From: Candidatus Poribacteria bacterium
GTDB lineage: Bacteria; Poribacteria; WGA-4E; WGA-3G
Assembly (NCBI GenBank): GCA_022827225.1
Contig: JAJDTJ010000107.1
Span: forward strand, 1 to 43,434
Reading direction: 5' to 3'
DNA: 43,434 nucleotides
Each line of letters opens with the position of its first letter. Within the stretch, counting starts at the first letter, position 1. Under the pieces are notes generated by a model. It ran no database searches and had not been told where the DNA came from. It saw only the letters and a program-made list of their open reading frames with translations. Position numbers and translations under genes: made by a program. Shown one piece after another: positions 6,937 through 15,300 of this stretch.

Positions 6937-8790
6937 CTATGCTTCTCTGGTCATCTCAATTAGATGTGCCCCTTCTAATCCCGTCCGTACATCTTCATCA
7001 TAACTCGTTACAACGACTTGATATTCTTCGGCGAGTTGACGAATAAAATCTACCATCAATGTCTTCCGTTCGCCATCTAAATGGAGCGTTGGATCGTCTA
7101 ATACGAAGAATCCGGGGTTTCCCAAGACTCTGGCGAGTGCGACTTTGAAGCAGAGATAGAGGAACATCTTCTCGCTACCGCTGAGCAGCATCAGACTCCG
7201 ATCTGCACCATCTATGCTTAGGGAAGGGAGGAGATGTTCTCGTTGTAAGTCAACACGGGTTTCCCCAAAAAGCTGCATCTTGTCAATCCAGTGATGCAAT
7301 TCGTCTTCGGCAGGCTTGAGGATTTGCTGTTGGAGTGTTTCGATGGTTTTATCGATTCCTGAACAGGCGAGTTCTAAGCTCAGAAGCGTCTTTTCAACTT
7401 TAGCGGCGTCGCTATTTGCCCGTTGGAGTGCGCCGAGTCTATCTAATCGGACGGCTTCTTCTTGCTTGAGTTTGTCAAGTCGTTTGCGTTGGCTATCAAT
7501 TTCGGTTTTTAATTCCTGTTTATCAAGAGTGGTGAGCGTACCGGAAGGATTATGTTCTCGTTGTTGGATGCCTCTCCCACTTAATCTGGATGAGAGGGCG
7601 TTAAGCTCCGTCTGAATTTTGTCAATGTCTTGGGTACGCTGTTTGTATTGCGTTAAGCGTGCTTGTAGGGTTTGGAGCCGTTGTTCAAGTTCGCGTCGGC
7701 TTTCTAAATTCTTAGTTTCTGTTTCTAATGATTGGTTGTGTGTTTCCAATTCCGTACGACGCTGTGATTTTTCTTTTTCTTTTTCGTCAACAATCCGTTG
7801 TATGATCTCCCGTTCTACTTCCTGATAACAGGTTGGGCAGTGCTGTTCCCCGCTTTCCAGCAGCGTGCGGAGGGTATTACAGACAGTCGTCAATGCTTCA
7901 ATTTCAGATTCGAGTCGTCCGGTTTGTTGTATCAATTCCTCGCGTTTCGTTTCTAATCCGGTGTTTTCTTGAATCGCTTTTTGAATTGTCTGAATCATCT
8001 GTCGGAGATGTGCGCTGTCATTAAAACCGCTCAGGGCTTCATTCTGCTGATGCGTGAGCGTGTCCACCTGTTTTTGCAGGCGGTCTCGATGCTGTACCCA
8101 CTCGGCAATGAGTGCGGAATCATCCGTTTCGGCACCGTATGCGTTTTCCAAGTCTTTAAGTTTCGCTTCAATCTGTGCGATCTCGGTTTCGTTGACGTTC
8201 TGTGGGTTATAGCGCAAACTGTTTTGATGTGCTCGGATTCTGCCCTGTTCACGTTTGGCGATGCGGCGCGTGTCAATGAACCGCTGTCGGACCTCTATCA
8301 ATCTGTCAATGCCGAGAAGTGTATGGAGGATATCGCGTCGGGTGGCGGATTGGCGTGCGAGGAATTCAAAAATCTCGCCTTCTCGGAGGAAAGTAGTGAG
8401 TGCGAGTTGCTCGTGCATAATACCAAACCGCTCTTGTAACATTGATTCCGTTGCCCGAATACGGGTATCATCGAAAAGGACATCCCACGCGCTCTCTTTT
8501 TCAGAACGGAGTTGGACCCTTTTTCCGGTGCCTCGGTATAACAGGTAGCGTTCTCCATTGGCGATAAATTGGAGTCCGGCTGTCCCGCTATAGGCTTTCG
8601 GATTTTTCATGGCTGCGGCATCTACGCGTGGGACAATCGGTTTCCCTGTTAGCGTAAAAAAGATAGCGTTGACGAGCGTACTTTTCCCGCTGAAATTGGG
8701 GCCGAAAATGAGGTTGATACCCTCATGAATGTCAAAGTCCTGCTGTTGGAAACATCCGAAAGTCCTAAGACGGATCCGTTCTAACAACAT
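6937..8790 (-). CDS. Rad50/SbcC-like ATPase with zinc hook
   Basis: A 617-residue SMC/Rad50-type ATPase. Walker A is GPNFSGKST (30-38). Two coiled-coil arms flank a hook motif CPTC (C318, C321). The ABC signature LLSGSEKMFLYL (535-546) and Walker B FFVLDDPTLHLD (561-572) close the head. The second Walker B acid is Asp instead of the usual Glu. It is much shorter than SbcC (about 1050 residues), so the arms are short. I chose the ATG at 8790, one base after the TGA of the preceding small gene, with GGACGG upstream; the longer frame to 8850 would overlap that gene. No Mre11/SbcD-type nuclease lies alongside, so the partner is elsewhere or different. Likely a DNA-end or DNA-structure ATPase in repair or defence. 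Confidence 0.82.
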   Translation of the reverse strand: MLLERIRLRTFGCFQQQDFDIHEGINLIFGPNFSGKSTLVNAIFFTLTGKPIVPRVDAAAMKNPKAYSGTAGLQFIANGERYLLYRGTGKRVQLRSEKESAWDVLFDDTRIRATESMLQERFGIMHEQLALTTFLREGEIFEFLARQSATRRDILHTLLGIDRLIEVRQRFIDTRRIAKREQGRIRAHQNSLRYNPQNVNETEIAQIEAKLKDLENAYGAETDDSALIAEWVQHRDRLQKQVDTLTHQQNEALSGFNDSAHLRQMIQTIQKAIQENTGLETKREELIQQTGRLESEIEALTTVCNTLRTLLESGEQHCPTCYQEVEREIIQRIVDEKEKEKSQRRTELETHNQSLETETKNLESRRELEQRLQTLQARLTQYKQRTQDIDKIQTELNALSSRLSGRGIQQREHNPSGTLTTLDKQELKTEIDSQRKRLDKLKQEEAVRLDRLGALQRANSDAAKVEKTLLSLELACSGIDKTIETLQQQILKPAEDELHHWIDKMQLFGETRVDLQREHLLPSLSIDGADRSLMLLSGSEKMFLYLCFKVALARVLGNPGFFVLDDPTLHLDGERKTLMVDFIRQLAEEYQVVVTSYDEDVRTGLEGAHLIEMTREA

Positions 8791-8791
8791 A

Positions 8792-9010
8792 TCAACCGTC
8801 CTTTTTCTCATGAATAAGATCGTAAAGCATCTGTGCTCTGACCTTTTCATGTCCGTTTTTTAGCGTGAATTCAAACGCGCGTGCAATCGCCTCAAGTTCA
8901 GTGGGTCCTAAGGTCTTATATTTCTCATCACGCTGAATAAGAGTTTCAATTTCTCTTTTGTAAATGTTCAGAGTTTCATTTTCGAGGGAGATGTCCATAT
9001 TGGTGTCCAT
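8792..9010 (-). CDS. Small helical protein coupled to the Rad50-like gene
   Basis: A 72-residue, charged, apparently all-helical protein without a recognised domain. Its TGA ends one base before the ATG of the Rad50-like ATPase, which suggests translational coupling and a shared role. Two in-frame ATGs are possible (9010 and 8998); neither has a clear ribosome site. The start sits right beside a GGATT-rich short-period repeat. Function unknown; a small accessory subunit of the ATPase is the simplest reading. Confidence 0.6.
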   Translation of the reverse strand: MDTNMDISLENETLNIYKREIETLIQRDEKYKTLGPTELEAIARAFEFTLKNGHEKVRAQMLYDLIHEKKDG

Positions 9011-9015
9011 TGTCT

Positions 9016-9055
9016 GAATCAGGATTCACAGGATTAGAGGATTTACGAGATTAGG
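9016..9055. repeat. Short-period GGATT-rich repeat
   Basis: AGGATT, GGATT, GGATTT and GATTAGG units recur every 9-10 bases just upstream of the small gene at 8792-9010. It looks like one of the dispersed short-period repeats common in intergenic DNA of repeat-rich bacteria. No promoter was recognised within it. Confidence 0.45.
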
Positions 9056-9086
9056 ACTGGCAATTTACTCTACCTACCGGTTTTGT

Positions 9087-10319
9087 TTAGATTTTCGCTT
9101 TGATCTGCATCAAGCGTTTACAGGCTTCGGCGAGGATATCATCCGCCATACTAAACATAAATCTGAATTTTGTGCTACCGAGATGGGAACGGCTGTAGAA
9201 ACTGGAACCTGGTACGCCGCCGACACCGATTTCTTTAACAAGCCAATGTGCGAACGCTGTATTGTCAGGGAATCCGAAATCGGTGATGTCTGTCATAATG
9301 TAATATGCGCCCTCCGGTTGCTGACAACGGAACCCTGCCTCTGTAAGGTTGTTCACAAGAAGCTTGCGATTCTTATCATACTTCGCTACGAGTGCTTTAT
9401 GGTAGCTCGGTGGCAAATTGAGTGCGACAACCCCGGCTCGCTGAAGCGGATGCGGTGCGCCAACCGTGAGGAAGTCGTGCATCTTGCGGATGGCATTGGT
9501 TAAGACCTCCGGTGCGATGACGTAGCCTAACCGCCATCCTGTCATCGAATAGGCTTTGCTCAAGCCGGAGACAGTGATCGTCCGATCCTGCATCTGTGTT
9601 AGAGAACCGATGCTGATATGCGATTTATCATCGTAGATCATGTGCTCGTAAATTTCATCGGTAATTGCGAGACAGTCGTATTCACAGCAGAGATCGGCAA
9701 TCTCTTGAAGTTCGTCGCGCGTAAAAACCTTACCGAGCGGGTTATTCGGGGTGTTTATGATAATTGCCTTTGTGTTAGCGGAAAATGCGTCTCGGAGTTC
9801 CGTAGGATCGTAAGTAAAACGGGTCGTAGCGTCGGAGGCTTGGGTCTCTTGCAGTGCTACATAGACGGGGTCTGCACCAGAGATGATCGTATCTGGTCCA
9901 TAATTTTCATAAAACGGCTCAAAGATGATAATCTCGTCGCCGGGGTTGATAATCGCGAGGAGTGCGGAGAGCATGCCTTCTGTTGAACCGCAGGTAACAG
10001 TGACGTTTCTGTCCGGGTCTGTAGGTATGCCGTTGAACGTTGTCATCTTTTGTGCGATTGCCTCTCGAAATGTCGGTGCCCCCCACGTGATGCTGTACTG
10101 ATTATACCCTTCTTGGATTGCTGCAATCGCGGCGGCTTTGACTTCGGGAGGCGGCTGATACGCCGGTGTACCTTGTGATAGGTTAATCGCATTGTGACGC
10201 AGGCAGAGCTGCGTCATACCACGGATGACGGATTCGCTAAAGCGGGTGGATTTATCTGAGAGTTTAGATTGAACCGTAATTTTAGGTATCCTTTTTGATG
10301 TCATTGTAAACGAAGGCAC
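9087..10319 (-). CDS. Class I/II PLP-dependent aminotransferase (AspAT-like)
   Basis: Fold-type I aminotransferase, about 410 residues as expected for the family. Visible landmarks are INLSQGTP near the N-terminus, the PLP-binding stretch CGSTEGML, NTPNNPLG (Asn contacting PLP), AITDEIYEH (Asp), and the Schiff-base lysine in SGLSKAYSMTGWRLGYV. It moves amino groups between amino acids and 2-oxo acids; the exact substrate (aspartate, kynurenine, methionine-type) cannot be fixed by eye. The GTG start overlaps the stop of the O-methyltransferase upstream (TAGTG), so the two are probably co-translated. An ATG five codons later is an alternative start. Confidence 0.85.
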   Translation of the reverse strand: MPSFTMTSKRIPKITVQSKLSDKSTRFSESVIRGMTQLCLRHNAINLSQGTPAYQPPPEVKAAAIAAIQEGYNQYSITWGAPTFREAIAQKMTTFNGIPTDPDRNVTVTCGSTEGMLSALLAIINPGDEIIIFEPFYENYGPDTIISGADPVYVALQETQASDATTRFTYDPTELRDAFSANTKAIIINTPNNPLGKVFTRDELQEIADLCCEYDCLAITDEIYEHMIYDDKSHISIGSLTQMQDRTITVSGLSKAYSMTGWRLGYVIAPEVLTNAIRKMHDFLTVGAPHPLQRAGVVALNLPPSYHKALVAKYDKNRKLLVNNLTEAGFRCQQPEGAYYIMTDITDFGFPDNTAFAHWLVKEIGVGGVPGSSFYSRSHLGSTKFRFMFSMADDILAEACKRLMQIKAKI

Positions 10320-10870
10320 TACATTCCAATTTTATAGCTCAAAATGATACCGTCATCCAACGGGATATCCACGGAATGTAGTTGTGGTGTGTTAAAGACG
10401 AATTCGACATAGTCTGGCATTTCGTGGCGCATGGTAACGGTGTCATCGGCGACAATTAAACCGCCGGGCCGGATGTTTGGGAGTGCCAGTTCCAGGTAGC
10501 GTCGGTATTCGTTTTTCTCTGCGTCAAGGAACACAAGATCAAAAGTCGCGTCACACATCGGGATCTCGTCGAGTGCGTTTCCGATGCGGACATCAACAAT
10601 GTCGTTGAGTCCGACTTCCTGAAGATGTGCTTCTGCTTCAGCGGCGCGTGCTGGATCAAACTCCAGTGTGATGAGTTTGCCGCCTGTCTCCTTCAGGGCT
10701 GCGGCGAGATAGATTGCGGAATATCCGTTGCTCGTTCCGATTTCAAGCACATTTTGTGCGCGAATGGAGCGGATTAGGATAGCGAGGAACTGCCCGTTCT
10801 CGGGTGCGATATTGGTATATTCTCTTGCGGTTTTCTCAAGTCGTTTTAAAATGGATTTGTATTGTTCCAT
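10319..10870 (-). CDS. Class I SAM-dependent O-methyltransferase
   Basis: A 183-residue methyltransferase of the catechol/caffeoyl-CoA O-methyltransferase type. The SAM-binding motif I is VLEIGTSNGYSAIYLA (about 40-55). An acidic residue ends the next strand (TLEFDPA), and the metal-site-like FDLVFLDAEKNEYRRYL and LIVADDTV follow. It is somewhat short (about 210-220 is common). It lies directly upstream of, and overlaps, the aminotransferase, suggesting that the two act on related small molecules. Substrate unknown. Confidence 0.82.
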   Translation of the reverse strand: MEQYKSILKRLEKTAREYTNIAPENGQFLAILIRSIRAQNVLEIGTSNGYSAIYLAAALKETGGKLITLEFDPARAAEAEAHLQEVGLNDIVDVRIGNALDEIPMCDATFDLVFLDAEKNEYRRYLELALPNIRPGGLIVADDTVTMRHEMPDYVEFVFNTPQLHSVDIPLDDGIILSYKIGM

Positions 10871-10898
10871 AGTATTAGGTGTTCTGGTGGCTTTAACG

Positions 10899-10910
10899 GG
10901 ACTTATGCAA
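10899..10910. repeat. GGACTTA-type short dispersed motif
   Basis: GGACTTATGCAA here resembles GGACTTACACAA at 28723-28734, also intergenic. This may be a scar or end of a mobile element; with only two diverged copies the claim is weak. Confidence 0.25.
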
Positions 10911-11006
10911 ATCCCTTAGACTGGTATAATATGTATAATGCTATCACAAATTAGAGGGCGTTGTCAAGGGTGTTCCGCACTGTGCCACGATTTTCAGTAA
11001 TTGTAG

Positions 11007-11025
11007 GGGCGAGGTCTCCTCGCCC
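11007..11025. repeat. GC-rich palindromic hairpin repeat
   Basis: GGGCGAGG (11007-11014) and CCTCGCCC (11018-11025) form a perfect 8-base stem with a TCT loop, preceded by TTGTAG. It lies in the spacer between two minus-strand genes without a T-run. This resembles the short GC palindromes dispersed between genes in many cyanobacterial and Poribacteria-like genomes, though only one copy is in this window. Confidence 0.55.
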
Positions 11026-11082
11026 GATACCAAGAAAACATCGTCAATTTTAAAAATTTAACCTGATAGAAACCACGTGAAC

Positions 11083-11919
11083 CTATTGAAAGAGTTGCCA
11101 ACTTCTACCGGGTAGATCGGCGCGAAATACCTCTACATTTCCCCTGTCTGCCATTGTGACGTAGCAGGTATGTCCATCTGGACCCCCGAAAGCGATGTTC
11201 GAGCAGAGTTTGCCTGTTAGTTCGACTTCCAATAGGACTTCGCCTTCGGGTGAGAGTTTCGCGACTGTGCCTTTGCCGTGCCGAGTGATATAGAGGTTCC
11301 CTTGAATATCGCAGCGCATTCCGTCCATATTGAAATCAGGGAACTGAATCAGTAACCGTTTATTGTGGATATCCCCGTCGGGGGACAAATCGTAAGCCCA
11401 GACATTGCGTTGTGCCGATTCGTTGACGTACAATATCTTTTCATCAGGGCTCACCTCAATCCCATTCGTGGTACCCATATCTGCTTCGAGAAGAGACACC
11501 TTACCGTCGGTGTCTACTCTCCAGATTTGTCCGGTTGAAGCGCTCCAATTCGGGTCACTGGCGTAGAGGATATCGTTTGCCCCGATAGCGAGATCGTTGG
11601 GTTGATTCATTGTCGGTTCGTGTGCATGGACGCTGATTTCCCGTGTCTCCATATCTACCTTGAGGACATTGTGATTGGTATAGTCTGCGATGAACATGAA
11701 TCCTTCGCTGTTGAAACGGATACCGTTGCCGACGCTACCGGTCGGTAGTTCGACGAATATGCTTTCAACACCGTCGGGTGTCACCTTACCGATGGTGTGT
11801 TGTCTCTCATAGTTGACGGCATATAGGTTGCCATCGGCATCACAAGCGGGTCCTTCAATGCCGGATGTCCATCCGTTGACGGGTGTAAATTCTTGGGCAA
11901 CAAAAAGTTCTTCGTTCAT
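11083..11919 (-). CDS. SMP-30/gluconolactonase-family protein
   Basis: A 278-residue six-bladed propeller of the SMP-30/gluconolactonase/LRE family. Signature pieces are SGIEGPACDADGNLY, NQPNDLAIG, NGIEVSPDEKILYVNESA and DGMRCDIQGNLYITRHG. In the family these supply the metal-ligand Glu, Asn and Asp residues of lactone hydrolases. AGGAGC precedes the ATG. It sits 44 bases downstream of the FIST gene on the same strand and is likely cotranscribed with it. No signal peptide is seen, so it is probably cytoplasmic. Lactonase activity is a family-level expectation only. Confidence 0.85.
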   Translation of the reverse strand: MNEELFVAQEFTPVNGWTSGIEGPACDADGNLYAVNYERQHTIGKVTPDGVESIFVELPTGSVGNGIRFNSEGFMFIADYTNHNVLKVDMETREISVHAHEPTMNQPNDLAIGANDILYASDPNWSASTGQIWRVDTDGKVSLLEADMGTTNGIEVSPDEKILYVNESAQRNVWAYDLSPDGDIHNKRLLIQFPDFNMDGMRCDIQGNLYITRHGKGTVAKLSPEGEVLLEVELTGKLCSNIAFGGPDGHTCYVTMADRGNVEVFRADLPGRSWQLFQ

Positions 11920-11963
11920 TGTTTGCTCCTAAAAGTGTTTTGTGAGATGCGGGGCACTGACCA

Positions 11964-13136
11964 TCAGTTTGCAGAGCAGAGCACAAATACACCGGTATAG
12001 GCGTGTGCGAAGTTCCGTCCACCAATAGGTGCGAATTCTGAGTTCCCGAAGAACCCGATGACAGGCAGTCCAGGGAACTGTTCTTGGATAACGCTAATGT
12101 CGTGATTTTCGGCACCGTAGAGTCCTTTACCACGTCCTAAACAGTTAAAATAGAGTCCGAAATCGGGCGGATGCTGCTCGGTTTTCTCAGCTAGTTGTGC
12201 AATAATGGTTCGGATTTCTTCTGCAGCGGCAAGCGGGTTCCGCAGGTGGAACTGCACCAGTTGTCCGTCTTTCACCTCTTCGGATATTGCTATCGCTGCG
12301 TGCTCCTCATTAATACCGATAAGATTACGGATGAGAAAATCGCCACGCCTTGGGTTGGTGTTTGTATCCTCCATAGCGATCCCAATAAAGACGGTGCCGC
12401 CGGATCTGCGAATGTCGTCTTGTGTAAGAAGTTTCAGAACGTTTTTAAAATTCTCCAGTGCCGGTTCACCATCTAACTGAAAAATAACGCGCCCGTCGAC
12501 TTTTGTGACTTCACGCGGTTCCCCGATCGGCTGACATCCCTGGGCCACGCCGATCTCCGTACTGAAATCTCCGGTTAGCAGGAGTCCTGTAACGCCCCCT
12601 TCTGTTGCTTGTGTCCCTTTCCAGTGATACATCTGCGCCCCGGTCGCGTCGCCGGAAACGGCAGCACCGACGACAGGAAGTGTTGCACCATCGCTGCCGA
12701 TCTGATTCACGAGTTCGGCAGGCTCCACAGTACGGATATCTGGAAAGATCATGAGTAGCGAGTTATCTTGAAGTTGAGGTTGAATGCTCGCCTGTATCTG
12801 CTTACTCACTTCTGCCTCTGTGCCTTGTGCACTAAACGATACTGCGGAAATTAGCTCACTTCTGAGGACCATTACGGCGAGTGCGGGTTCATCTTCAAAC
12901 TCGCCGACTGAAGTCAAGATACTCATGCCGCTGCATCCGATGAGTTCGTCACAGCTTGAGTAGGCATGAACTGCTTGATATAGCTGCTCATATTCTGTCT
13001 GATAGTTAATCGTTGCGAATACGATAGCGATGTCTGCCTTAGCGATACCAGCGTTTCCCATCGCTATACGTGTTGCTTCTGCTGCTGCTCCAGCAGTGGA
13101 GAGGTCATGTGAATGTCCGACACCTACATGAATCAT
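11964..13136 (-). CDS. FIST-domain sensory protein (FIST_N + FIST_C)
   Basis: A 390-residue stand-alone FIST protein. The N-terminal half (about 1-200) has IGCSGMSILTSVGEFED and VVGAAVSGD. The C-terminal half has FNCLGRGKGLYG followed by GLPVIGFFGNSEFAPIGG, the hallmark of FIST_C. FIST domains are thought to sense small ligands, possibly amino acids, and often sit N-terminal to kinases or cyclases; here no output domain is attached. AGGAGAG lies just upstream of the ATG. The gene is flanked by two SMP-30 genes, one downstream on its own strand and one divergent, which suggests a link between the sensed compound and the lactonase-like enzymes. Confidence 0.88.
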   Translation of the reverse strand: MIHVGVGHSHDLSTAGAAAEATRIAMGNAGIAKADIAIVFATINYQTEYEQLYQAVHAYSSCDELIGCSGMSILTSVGEFEDEPALAVMVLRSELISAVSFSAQGTEAEVSKQIQASIQPQLQDNSLLMIFPDIRTVEPAELVNQIGSDGATLPVVGAAVSGDATGAQMYHWKGTQATEGGVTGLLLTGDFSTEIGVAQGCQPIGEPREVTKVDGRVIFQLDGEPALENFKNVLKLLTQDDIRRSGGTVFIGIAMEDTNTNPRRGDFLIRNLIGINEEHAAIAISEEVKDGQLVQFHLRNPLAAAEEIRTIIAQLAEKTEQHPPDFGLYFNCLGRGKGLYGAENHDISVIQEQFPGLPVIGFFGNSEFAPIGGRNFAHAYTGVFVLCSAN

Positions 13137-13483
13137 CAGTTTCTCTCCTGTTTTTTACGTTCACTTATATTGGATAAATCTCATGAATATTCCAAGTGAC
13201 TTAGAGAATATCATAAAATTCGGAATAGGTCAACTTATTTGCGGGTCAGAGGCATTTATGAAAATGAAAAAGCGTTGGGTTCACTCGGACTTTGGGAATT
13301 CCGATGCCCCTAAAGTTGATTATCTGTCTGCGATTTTTCGTTGTCAGCCGTTCAACCCAACCTACAAGGAAAACTAATAATCCGTGTCCGCTGAGATTTT
13401 CTGTATAAAACTTCTCGGTTTGTGATATACTATTCAGAATTGAAAGCATTCTATTATTTATTGGGAATTTGGAGGGAAGGTGC
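13137..13483. other. Intergenic region between divergent FIST and SMP-30 genes
   Basis: About 350 bases. The right part holds an extended -10 promoter for the plus-strand SMP-30 gene and its GGAGG site. A 64-codon open frame (13183-13377) shows no recognisable domain and no good ribosome site, and I do not call it a gene. The left edge contains the FIST ribosome site; no convincing FIST promoter was found. Confidence 0.5.
13423..13431 (+). promoter_or_regulatory. Extended -10 promoter for the plus-strand SMP-30 gene
   Basis: TGATATACT is an extended -10 element (TG-n-TATACT), about 50 bases before the chosen start. No good -35 is seen, which is typical of extended -10 promoters. Confidence 0.45.
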
Positions 13484-14458
13484 ATGAATACAGCATCAGA
13501 AAGAAAATGGGATGGGTCAATTGTCCGTTACCCCGATCCGGCGATTGAGGTTCTGGACCCGCGTTTCGGAAAATATAAGATTGGTAACTCCGTTGTTGAA
13601 AGGTTGTGGACGGGTGCGCGTTGGTCGGAGGGACCCGTCTGGTTCGGTGATGGCGGGTATCTACTCTGGAGCGATATTCCGAACAATCGGATTCTGAAAT
13701 GGGAGGAATCTAACGGACAGGTCAGTGTCTATCGAAAACCGTCAAACTACAGCAATGGACACACGCGTGACCGCCAAGGACGGCTCATCAGCTGTGAACA
13801 CGGGGCACGCCGCGTCACACGAACTGAGCATGATGGAACGGTTACCGTGCTGCTGGAAACTTTTGATGGCAAACCGCTCAATGCCCCCAACGACGTTGCT
13901 GTTCATCCGGATGGACATATCTGGTTCACCGATCCTGGCTACGGCATTATGCTCAATTACGAAGGGCATATCGCTGACTTTGCGTTACCGACCTGTGTGT
14001 ATCGACTCAATCCAGATACCGGTGAGGCGACTGTTGCGACGGATGAACTCGAAAAACCGAACGGTATCTGTTTCTCACCCGACTATGATAAACTCTATAT
14101 TGTAGATACAGGTGTTACACACACAGAGGGAACACCTCGGTACATCTATGTCTATGATGTCCTAGAGGGTGAACGTCTCGGCAAGCAGGCTGTGTTCTGC
14201 GATATGGCGCCAGGTATCGCTGACGGGATCCGATGCGATATTGATGGGAATCTATGGGCAAGTGCTGGATGGGTCGGAGACGGATACGATGGTGTACACG
14301 TTTTTGCACCAGACGGAACACGTATCGGACATATCCATTTGCCTGAGATCTGTGCAAACCTCTGCTTCGGTGGTGTAAAACGCAACAGACTGTTTATGGC
14401 AGGCAGCCAATCGCTTTACTCGGTATATGTTGAAGCACAGGGGGTGCCGCTGTTTTAA
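13484..14458 (+). CDS. SMP-30/gluconolactonase-family protein
   Basis: A 324-residue SMP-30/gluconolactonase protein. Landmarks are RWSEGPVWFGDGGYLLWSDIPNNRILKW (Glu metal ligand), the block around LISCEHGARRV, NAPNDVAVHPDGHIWFTDPGYG (Asn), KPNGICFSPDYDKLYIVDTG and IADGIRCDIDGNLWAS (Asp). These match the calcium or zinc-dependent lactonase site of the family. I chose the ATG at 13484 because GGAGGGAAGG lies just ahead; the frame from TTG 13469 would translate the ribosome site. It differs clearly from the SMP-30 protein at 11083-11919, so the two are not a recent duplication. The methyltransferase gene follows after 24 bases. Probable role: hydrolysis of a sugar lactone. Confidence 0.88.
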   Translation: MNTASERKWDGSIVRYPDPAIEVLDPRFGKYKIGNSVVERLWTGARWSEGPVWFGDGGYLLWSDIPNNRILKWEESNGQVSVYRKPSNYSNGHTRDRQGRLISCEHGARRVTRTEHDGTVTVLLETFDGKPLNAPNDVAVHPDGHIWFTDPGYGIMLNYEGHIADFALPTCVYRLNPDTGEATVATDELEKPNGICFSPDYDKLYIVDTGVTHTEGTPRYIYVYDVLEGERLGKQAVFCDMAPGIADGIRCDIDGNLWASAGWVGDGYDGVHVFAPDGTRIGHIHLPEICANLCFGGVKRNRLFMAGSQSLYSVYVEAQGVPLF

Positions 14459-14482
14459 TGTGTCGGTGGAGCGGTAAGGCTA

Positions 14483-15295
14483 ATGCGTCCATTAGAATAT
14501 ATTAAGTGCCCAATTTGCGAACGGGACGACACGGCACTGCTTTTTGATAAAGATTCGCTGTCCGTGGTTATCTGCAAGCGGTGTCGGTTACGGTATGTGA
14601 ATCCGAGGGTCAACCGTCAAACGCTTGAAACGGAATACACCGAGACCTACTATCCACCGGATAAAGTAGAACGTCTCCACACAGGTAGTATGGAATGGTT
14701 GCAGATGACGGAGCGACTCACGGAGTTGGAAGCACAGCATCCGAGCAAAGGGCGATTGTTGGATGTCGGATGTGGTATCGGTACGTTTCTCCATCTGGCG
14801 CGCGAGCAGGGATGGGAGCCACACGGTATTGATCCTTCTAAGAGTGGAAGTGCTTTTGCTAAGGAGGCGTATAAACTTGATGTGCAGTGTGGGTATATCT
14901 TTGATGCAGATTTTCCATCTGCCTATTTCGATGCTGTTACCCTCTACCACGTCTTAGAACATATTTCGGAATTAAATCCGTTTTTGAGTGAGTTGCGTCG
15001 TGTTCTGAAACCGAAAACCGGCATTTTAGTCATTGAAGTGCCGAATGGCGAGAGTCTACAGAGTCGTTTGCAGAAGGCGGATTGGCCCTACGTCCATCCG
15101 CGTGATCATCTCTACTATTTTTCTGCGGATTCTTTGCCGAAGCTGCTGCAGAAACACGGATTTCGCGACATTACACTGGGTAAACCGAAACGCGTGAGTC
15201 CGACGAAGGGTCTCCGTTTTATGCTTCGTCAAGCAGCGACTGCGGCGTTGGTTAAGGTTCACTTAGGGACTGTAATTCGGGTGTATGCAAGTTAA
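14483..15295 (+). CDS. Class I SAM methyltransferase with N-terminal Cys4 site
   Basis: A 270-residue methyltransferase (Methyltransf_23/11 type). The N-terminus carries a rubredoxin-like CPIC...CKRC pair (C9, C12, C31, C34), probably binding zinc. The SAM motif is RLLDVGCGIGTFLHLA (about residues 91-106), with an acidic residue in PHGIDPSK and YHVLEHI downstream. Proteins of this architecture often modify sugars, lipids or surface polysaccharide precursors, but no substrate can be read here. It follows the SMP-30 gene by 24 bases and is probably cotranscribed. Confidence 0.82.
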   Translation: MRPLEYIKCPICERDDTALLFDKDSLSVVICKRCRLRYVNPRVNRQTLETEYTETYYPPDKVERLHTGSMEWLQMTERLTELEAQHPSKGRLLDVGCGIGTFLHLAREQGWEPHGIDPSKSGSAFAKEAYKLDVQCGYIFDADFPSAYFDAVTLYHVLEHISELNPFLSELRRVLKPKTGILVIEVPNGESLQSRLQKADWPYVHPRDHLYYFSADSLPKLLQKHGFRDITLGKPKRVSPTKGLRFMLRQAATAALVKVHLGTVIRVYAS

Positions 15296-15300
15296 TTTTA

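Noticed and set aside
10921..10945. TATAATATGTATAATG as a plus-strand promoter
   Set aside because: Downstream genes on the plus strand are absent until 13484; both neighbouring genes are on the minus strand, and no matching -35 is at a proper distance.
13183..13377. 64-codon open frame in the FIST/SMP-30 spacer
   Set aside because: No ribosome site, no recognisable domain, ordinary intergenic base composition. It might be a gene remnant but I cannot support it.
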